Shown: piece by piece, positions 5,429 to 8,106 of the stretch
How positions within the stretch are numbered: position 1 is the stretch's first letter
Layout of the letters: each line of letters begins with the position of its first letter
Assembly (NCBI GenBank): GCA_046728935.1
Contig: JBKPFS010000060.1
Span: 1-8,106 of the forward strand
DNA: 8,106 nt
Origin: DATAFO01 sp046728935
GTDB lineage: Bacteria > Actinomycetota > Thermoleophilia > Solirubrobacterales > 70-9
Direction: 5' to 3'
Notes under the pieces: model-generated
What the model was told of the DNA's origin: nothing
The model's input: only the letters and a program-made list of their open reading frames with translations
The model's database searches: none
Translations under genes and position numbers: made by a program

Positions 5429-6487
5429 ATGGCCGACGCCAAGCGGGTGCTCACGCAGCGGCAGCTGAACAGGGCCCTGCTCGGCCGCCAGCTGCTGCTC
5501 GACCGCGCGCGCTACTCGCTGCCGAAGGCGCTCGAGCGCGTTGGCGGGATCCAGGCTCAGTACGCGCCCTCGATGTACATCGGGCTGTGGTCACGGGTCG
5601 AGGGCTTCAGGCGAGAGACGCTCACCCGGGCGCTTGAGCGCCGGACCGCGGTCCAGGCCACGATGATGCGGGCGACCATCCATCTCGTCTCGGCAGCGGA
5701 CTACTGGCCGTTCGTGCTCGGCACCAGGCAAGCTCGACGAGAGTGGTGGCTTCGGACCCACGACGACGCGCCGAGCCCGCGCGAGATGGCCGCGACGGCG
5801 AGGAAGCTTCGCCGGGCGTTCGCCGGGGGCACTCTCGCCCGCGCCGAGCTCGATGAGGTCCTGAGCGACCGACCCGGTCGTCTCGCGGTGTGGCGAAATG
5901 GGATCGGGCTGTGGCTGGAGCTCGTGCGCGTGCCGCCCTCGGGAACCTGGGAGCGGCGGCGAGCGGATCTCTACGCGGCGGCGGAGGATTGGCTCGGGCG
6001 GCCCGATGTCGCGCCCAAGGACGGGATGGTCCACCTCGTCCGCAGCTACCTACGCGGGTTCGGGCCAGCCTCGCGCAAGGACATCGCGAGCTTCGCCGGC
6101 GTGCCCCTCCGCGCGATCGCACCGGCCCTCGAGCAGCTCGACCTGCGCCGGTTCGAAGACACCGATGGCGGCGAGCTTCTCGACCTGCCCCGGGCGCCGC
6201 TCCCGGATCCCGATACACCGGCCCCGGTGCGCTTTCTGCCGGTGTGGGACTCGACGCTCCTCGTCCACGCGCGGCGAACCGGGGTTCTCCCCGAGGAGCA
6301 CCGGCCGAAGGTGTTCAACACGAGGACGCCGCACTCTGTCAACACCTTCCTCGTCGACGGCGCCGTCGCGGGCACGTGGCGCTATGAGAAGGGCGGCGTC
6401 CGGATTGAGCCCTTCGGGCGCCTGGATCCCGCCGTTCGACGGGAGCTCGACGCCGAGGCCGAGCGGCTGGCCGAATTCCACGCATAA
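5429..6487 (+). CDS. AlkZ-like winged-helix protein (HTH_42 family), candidate DNA glycosylase
   Basis: The product has 352 residues, typical for the HTH_42 (formerly DUF1006) family. Seen in order: an N-terminal helical region with VGGIQAQY at 38-45, MMRATIHLVSAADYWPF at 79-95, a middle helical part, RSYLRGFGPASRKDIASFAGV at 205-225 (the winged-helix part), RFLPVWDSTLLVHARR at 268-283 and VNTFLVDGAVAGTWR at 304-318. These match Streptomyces AlkZ and E. coli YcaQ (AlkX), which unhook or excise bulky alkylated bases and crosslinks. The QAQ at 42-44 corresponds to the QxQ motif that acts in AlkZ (YcaQ-type enzymes have QxD), so a glycosylase role is plausible. Many HTH_42 members are uncharacterised, so the activity is inferred. 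It has its own candidate leaderless promoter after the VOC gene. No biosynthetic cluster for a DNA-damaging compound is in view. Confidence 0.9.
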   Translation: MADAKRVLTQRQLNRALLGRQLLLDRARYSLPKALERVGGIQAQYAPSMYIGLWSRVEGFRRETLTRALERRTAVQATMMRATIHLVSAADYWPFVLGTRQARREWWLRTHDDAPSPREMAATARKLRRAFAGGTLARAELDEVLSDRPGRLAVWRNGIGLWLELVRVPPSGTWERRRADLYAAAEDWLGRPDVAPKDGMVHLVRSYLRGFGPASRKDIASFAGVPLRAIAPALEQLDLRRFEDTDGGELLDLPRAPLPDPDTPAPVRFLPVWDSTLLVHARRTGVLPEEHRPKVFNTRTPHSVNTFLVDGAVAGTWRYEKGGVRIEPFGRLDPAVRRELDAEAERLAEFHA

Positions 6488-6501
6488 CCTCGAGCTGGAG
6501 C

Positions 6502-6507
6502 TAGATT
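6502..6507 (+). promoter_or_regulatory. Candidate -10 box (TAGATT) of a leaderless promoter
   Basis: TAGATT fits TANNNT and ends 6 bases before the GTG at 6514 and 4 bases before an alternative TTG at 6512. The spacing to the GTG is the same as for the AlkZ-like gene. There is no Shine-Dalgarno sequence. Confidence 0.4.
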
Positions 6508-6513
6508 GGCCTT

Positions 6514-6858
6514 GTGGCCGAACCCTTTCCAGCTCCCGTTTGGCTCGCGCGAGGAACGGATCGCGCACAACGAGGCTGGTCGCGAAGCCTCAACGACCGC
6601 CACGCCGAGTGGGCGGGCGGCCGCGAAGCGGTGCCCGGCTTCCGGTGTGAGTGCTGGCAAATGAACTGCACGGAGCGCCTCCCCCTGTCGGGCGAGGAGT
6701 GGAGCATGGTCCTGGCAGAGCCCAACCGATTCGCCGTCGCGCCCGACCACGTTGCCGAGGACTTCGAGGCGGTGGTCAAGACCTTCCCGCATTTCTGGTT
6801 GCTCGCGAAGTTCGGCGAGGCAGGGAGGGTCGCCGAGAAGCTGGCGAGCTCGAACTGA
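6514..6858 (+). CDS. Small conserved protein of unknown function with CxCx4C motif; probable 5' frameshift
   Basis: The open frame from GTG codes for 114 residues. Residues 24-110 look like a small actinobacterial family I know only as hypothetical: SLNDRHAEW, then FRCECWQMNC at 43-52 (Cys45, Cys47, Cys52), LPLSGEEW, ANPNRF-like AEPNRFAVAPDH at 68-79, and a final WLLAKFGEAGRVAE at 95-108. The three cysteines could bind a metal. The first 21 residues do not fit. In another frame, from a TTG at 6512, the DNA reads SREERIAHNEA (6545-6577), the N-terminus I expect for this family. Inserting one base at about 6576 joins both parts into NEAWSRSLNDRH. The gene is therefore either damaged, wrongly sequenced or frameshifted during translation. 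Function unknown; it does not overlap the preceding gene (26 bases apart). Confidence 0.7.
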   Translation: MAEPFPAPVWLARGTDRAQRGWSRSLNDRHAEWAGGREAVPGFRCECWQMNCTERLPLSGEEWSMVLAEPNRFAVAPDHVAEDFEAVVKTFPHFWLLAKFGEAGRVAEKLASSN

Positions 6859-6862
6859 GGTC

Positions 6863-6882
6863 CGATCCACGTGACCGGATCG
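6863..6882. terminator. Short hairpin between the small gene and the tRNA fragment, possible terminator
   Basis: CGATCC and GGATCG pair around an 8-base loop, 5 bases after the stop codon at 6858 and touching the end of the tRNA fragment. There is no T-tract, so the terminator call is weak. Confidence 0.25.
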
Positions 6883-6921
6883 AGCTAGCCGGACTCGAAC
6901 CGGCGACGTCCTGATTGCAAA
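6880..6921 (-). pseudogene. 3' half of a tRNA gene (anticodon loop UGC, Ala-like), candidate attachment site remnant
   Basis: Read on the minus strand from 6921: anticodon loop TTTGCAA (6921-6915, anticodon TGC), 3' anticodon stem TCAGG, five-base variable loop ACGTC, a perfect T-arm GCCGG-TTCGAGT-CCGGC (6904-6888), the acceptor strand TAGCTCG (6887-6881) and discriminator A (6880). Every element has the exact canonical length. U at position 70 and A73 agree with alanine tRNA, though G72 is not typical. The 5' half is missing: the five bases before the loop (CTCGC) cannot pair with TCAGG, and the next 30 bases contain no D-arm or acceptor strand. No CCA is encoded, as is common in actinobacteria. 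A tRNA cut at the anticodon loop with the 3' part kept is the usual result of integrase-mediated insertion. It cannot fold into a working tRNA. Confidence 0.72.
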
Positions 6922-7006
6922 GCGAGTCCGGCGCCGCTTGATGATGCGGTTTCGTGACTGCGAGGGCCGGATGGCCATGCGTCGAGTGGGCTCGATTAGT
7001 CTCGGT

Positions 7007-7035
7007 TTGGGCAGACAAGCGGCTTGTGTGCCCAA
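7007..7035. repeat. Strong hairpin, 13-base arms with one mismatch and a 3-base loop
   Basis: TTGGGCAGACAAG (7007-7019) and CTTGTGTGCCCAA (7023-7035) pair at 12 of 13 positions around CGG. It lies in the roughly 195-base gene-free stretch between the HerA stop codon (7119) and the tRNA fragment. It could end the minus-strand HerA transcript, although no T-tract follows on either strand, or bind a dimeric protein near the putative element end. The rest of 6922-7118 shows no gene I can support. Confidence 0.5.
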
Positions 7036-7118
7036 TCCCGGCGCGGTGAAGGCGATCGTATTGCTCTCGGAGGAGCACGACGTTGGCCGGCAGCGCCAGG
7101 TCGGCAACTTCCCGCTGG

Positions 7119-8106
7119 CTAAGCCCAGCCCCCCACATCCGCGCCGCCCTCCTCGGTGATTCGCGCGCCGAAGCGGATCAGCGCCGGGTGTGAGGCGATC
7201 TTGCCGGCCACCAGCGCCTCACCCTGCCGGAAGGTCGTGGCGCGGTCGATGAGGCCCGGCGGGACGAACGAGAACACGCTGCCGACGTGGGCGAGGTCGG
7301 CCCTCGAGTTCATCCGCATCAGGACTAGGTTGTCGCATTGCGAGAGCACGTTCTCGTGCACCTTGTGGGGGCGCTGGGTAACGACGATCAGGTAAAGGCC
7401 GAACTTGCGTCCCTCGCCCGCGATTCGGATCGCGTCCTCGGTGGCGAGCGCCGTGATCGGGTCGGCGGGTTCAGCGGGGCAGATGTTGTGGGCCTCGTCG
7501 ATCACGATCGCGATCGGCTCGCGGGTCGCCCGTCGGCGCCAGAGCCGCTCGAGCACGGCGCCCGCGGTGAGCGCCCGCTCCTCGCGCGTGGCGAGCGAGC
7601 CGAGGTCGACGACGAGGCAGCGGGGACCGGTGGCATCCTCGAGCTCCGCCGCCATGGACTCGCCCTCGGGGCCGGGCCAGATGCTCCAGCGGTTGACGCC
7701 CAGGTTGCGTGCCCGGAGCTTCAGCGCGTCGGACTCAACATGTTCGAGATCGGCAATGCTGCGAATGCTCTCGTCATCCACGAGCGCGGCGAGCTCCGCG
7801 TACTCCTCGCGGTCCGCCAGCGGGTCGAGCCGCAGCAGGGCCGCCTGCTGCGCTGGGCTCAGCTCGCGGAAGCGCACCCGGATGCGGCCAGGTCCGCTCG
7901 CGCCGGCGCGCACCACGATGGAGCCGGCCACCGGGGCGAAGCGCTCGAGCGCGCTCGGGTCCGCCCCCTCGCGCGTCTCTCCCAGCCGCACGTAGTCCGA
8001 GTTCGGATCGAGCACCACCACACGCAGGCCTGTCTCCATTAGAAGCCGCTCGAGTAGGACGCCGAGCGCGTAGGTCTTGCCCGAGCCCGACTGGCCGCAG
8101 AGGAAG
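7119..8106 (-). CDS. HerA/DUF87-type ATPase, C-terminal part (N-terminus beyond the window)
   Basis: The frame is open through the right edge; 328 residues are visible before the TAG stop. The ATG at 8039 is internal, because in-frame codons before it encode the Walker A motif GQSGSGKTY (visible residues 4-12), followed by the strand LRVVVLDPNSDY (27-38) usual in HerA-like proteins. Walker B is IAIVIDEAHN at about 198-207. GRKFGLYLIVVTQRP at about 232-246 with VLSQCDNLVLMRMNS (253-267) is the sensor and arginine-finger region typical of DUF87/HerA. HerA proteins are hexameric DNA translocases of the FtsK-HerA group that work with nucleases such as NurA in DNA end processing, or with effector domains in phage defence. 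The N-terminal barrel and partner genes lie outside the window. It sits on the predicted element side of the tRNA fragment. Confidence 0.88.
   Translation of the reverse strand, partial: FLCGQSGSGKTYALGVLLERLLMETGLRVVVLDPNSDYVRLGETREGADPSALERFAPVAGSIVVRAGASGPGRIRVRFRELSPAQQAALLRLDPLADREEYAELAALVDDESIRSIADLEHVESDALKLRARNLGVNRWSIWPGPEGESMAAELEDATGPRCLVVDLGSLATREERALTAGAVLERLWRRRATREPIAIVIDEAHNICPAEPADPITALATEDAIRIAGEGRKFGLYLIVVTQRPHKVHENVLSQCDNLVLMRMNSRADLAHVGSVFSFVPPGLIDRATTFRQGEALVAGKIASHPALIRFGARITEEGGADVGGWA

Noticed and set aside
6922..7118. A tRNA with an intron in the anticodon loop, instead of a truncated tRNA
   Set aside because: No D-arm or acceptor strand (expected CGAGCTA) is found upstream on the minus strand before the HerA coding region. 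A 5' exon beyond HerA would be too far away.
6776..7138. 120-codon open frame on the minus strand crossing the tRNA fragment
   Set aside because: It includes the peptide CNQDVAGSSPASSI, which is the translation of the tRNA 3' half, a well-known source of false hypothetical proteins. It also overlaps the small plus-strand gene and the end of HerA.
1..8106. CRISPR array, insertion sequence or toxin-antitoxin pair
   Set aside because: No regularly spaced direct repeats, no transposase-like product and no pair of small overlapping genes with recognisable toxin or antitoxin motifs were seen.

Overview
The window is GC-rich chromosomal DNA with tightly packed genes, very few recognisable Shine-Dalgarno sequences and protein families typical of Actinomycetota. 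The DUF3105 protein, the secreted PGRP-type amidase, the HTH_42/AlkZ-like protein and the small three-cysteine protein together point to a soil or freshwater actinobacterium, possibly of class Thermoleophilia. That placement rests on family knowledge and base composition, not on a marker gene.

Layout. Positions 1-456 hold the 3' end of a plus-strand FemAB/BioF2-like acetyltransferase. It converges on a minus-strand block of four genes, read from right to left: metF (methylenetetrahydrofolate reductase), an alpha/beta hydrolase that overlaps metF by 4 bases (ATGA), a membrane-anchored DUF3105 protein, and a secreted N-acetylmuramoyl-L-alanine amidase. metF and the hydrolase are almost certainly co-transcribed. 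The 42- and 66-base gaps to the next two genes allow one operon, but nothing ties the four functions together.

Positions 4349-4958 are about 610 bases without a convincing gene. They contain three long inverted repeats, a palindrome just upstream of metF and a possible pseudoknotted or switching structure, so untranslated leaders or a structured RNA are plausible. To the right, three plus-strand genes follow: a VOC/glyoxalase-fold protein, an AlkZ-like winged-helix protein with the QxQ glycosylase signature, and a short conserved protein of unknown function with a CxCx4C motif. The last two each have a TANNNT box exactly 6 bases before the start codon, as expected for leaderless actinobacterial transcripts. 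The short gene appears to carry a one-base frameshift near its 5' end.

At 6880-6921, on the minus strand, lies the exact 3' half of a tRNA (anticodon loop to discriminator base, reading as UGC/Ala). The matching 5' half is missing. This is the classic footprint of integration of a mobile element into a tRNA gene, and its polarity predicts that the element, if still present, extends to the right. The first gene on that side, running off the window, is a HerA/DUF87-type ATPase. The tRNA fragment, the nearby inverted repeats and the HerA gene are the best place to look for an unusual system, but this window does not show a complete one. No CRISPR array, insertion sequence, intact tRNA or rRNA was found.
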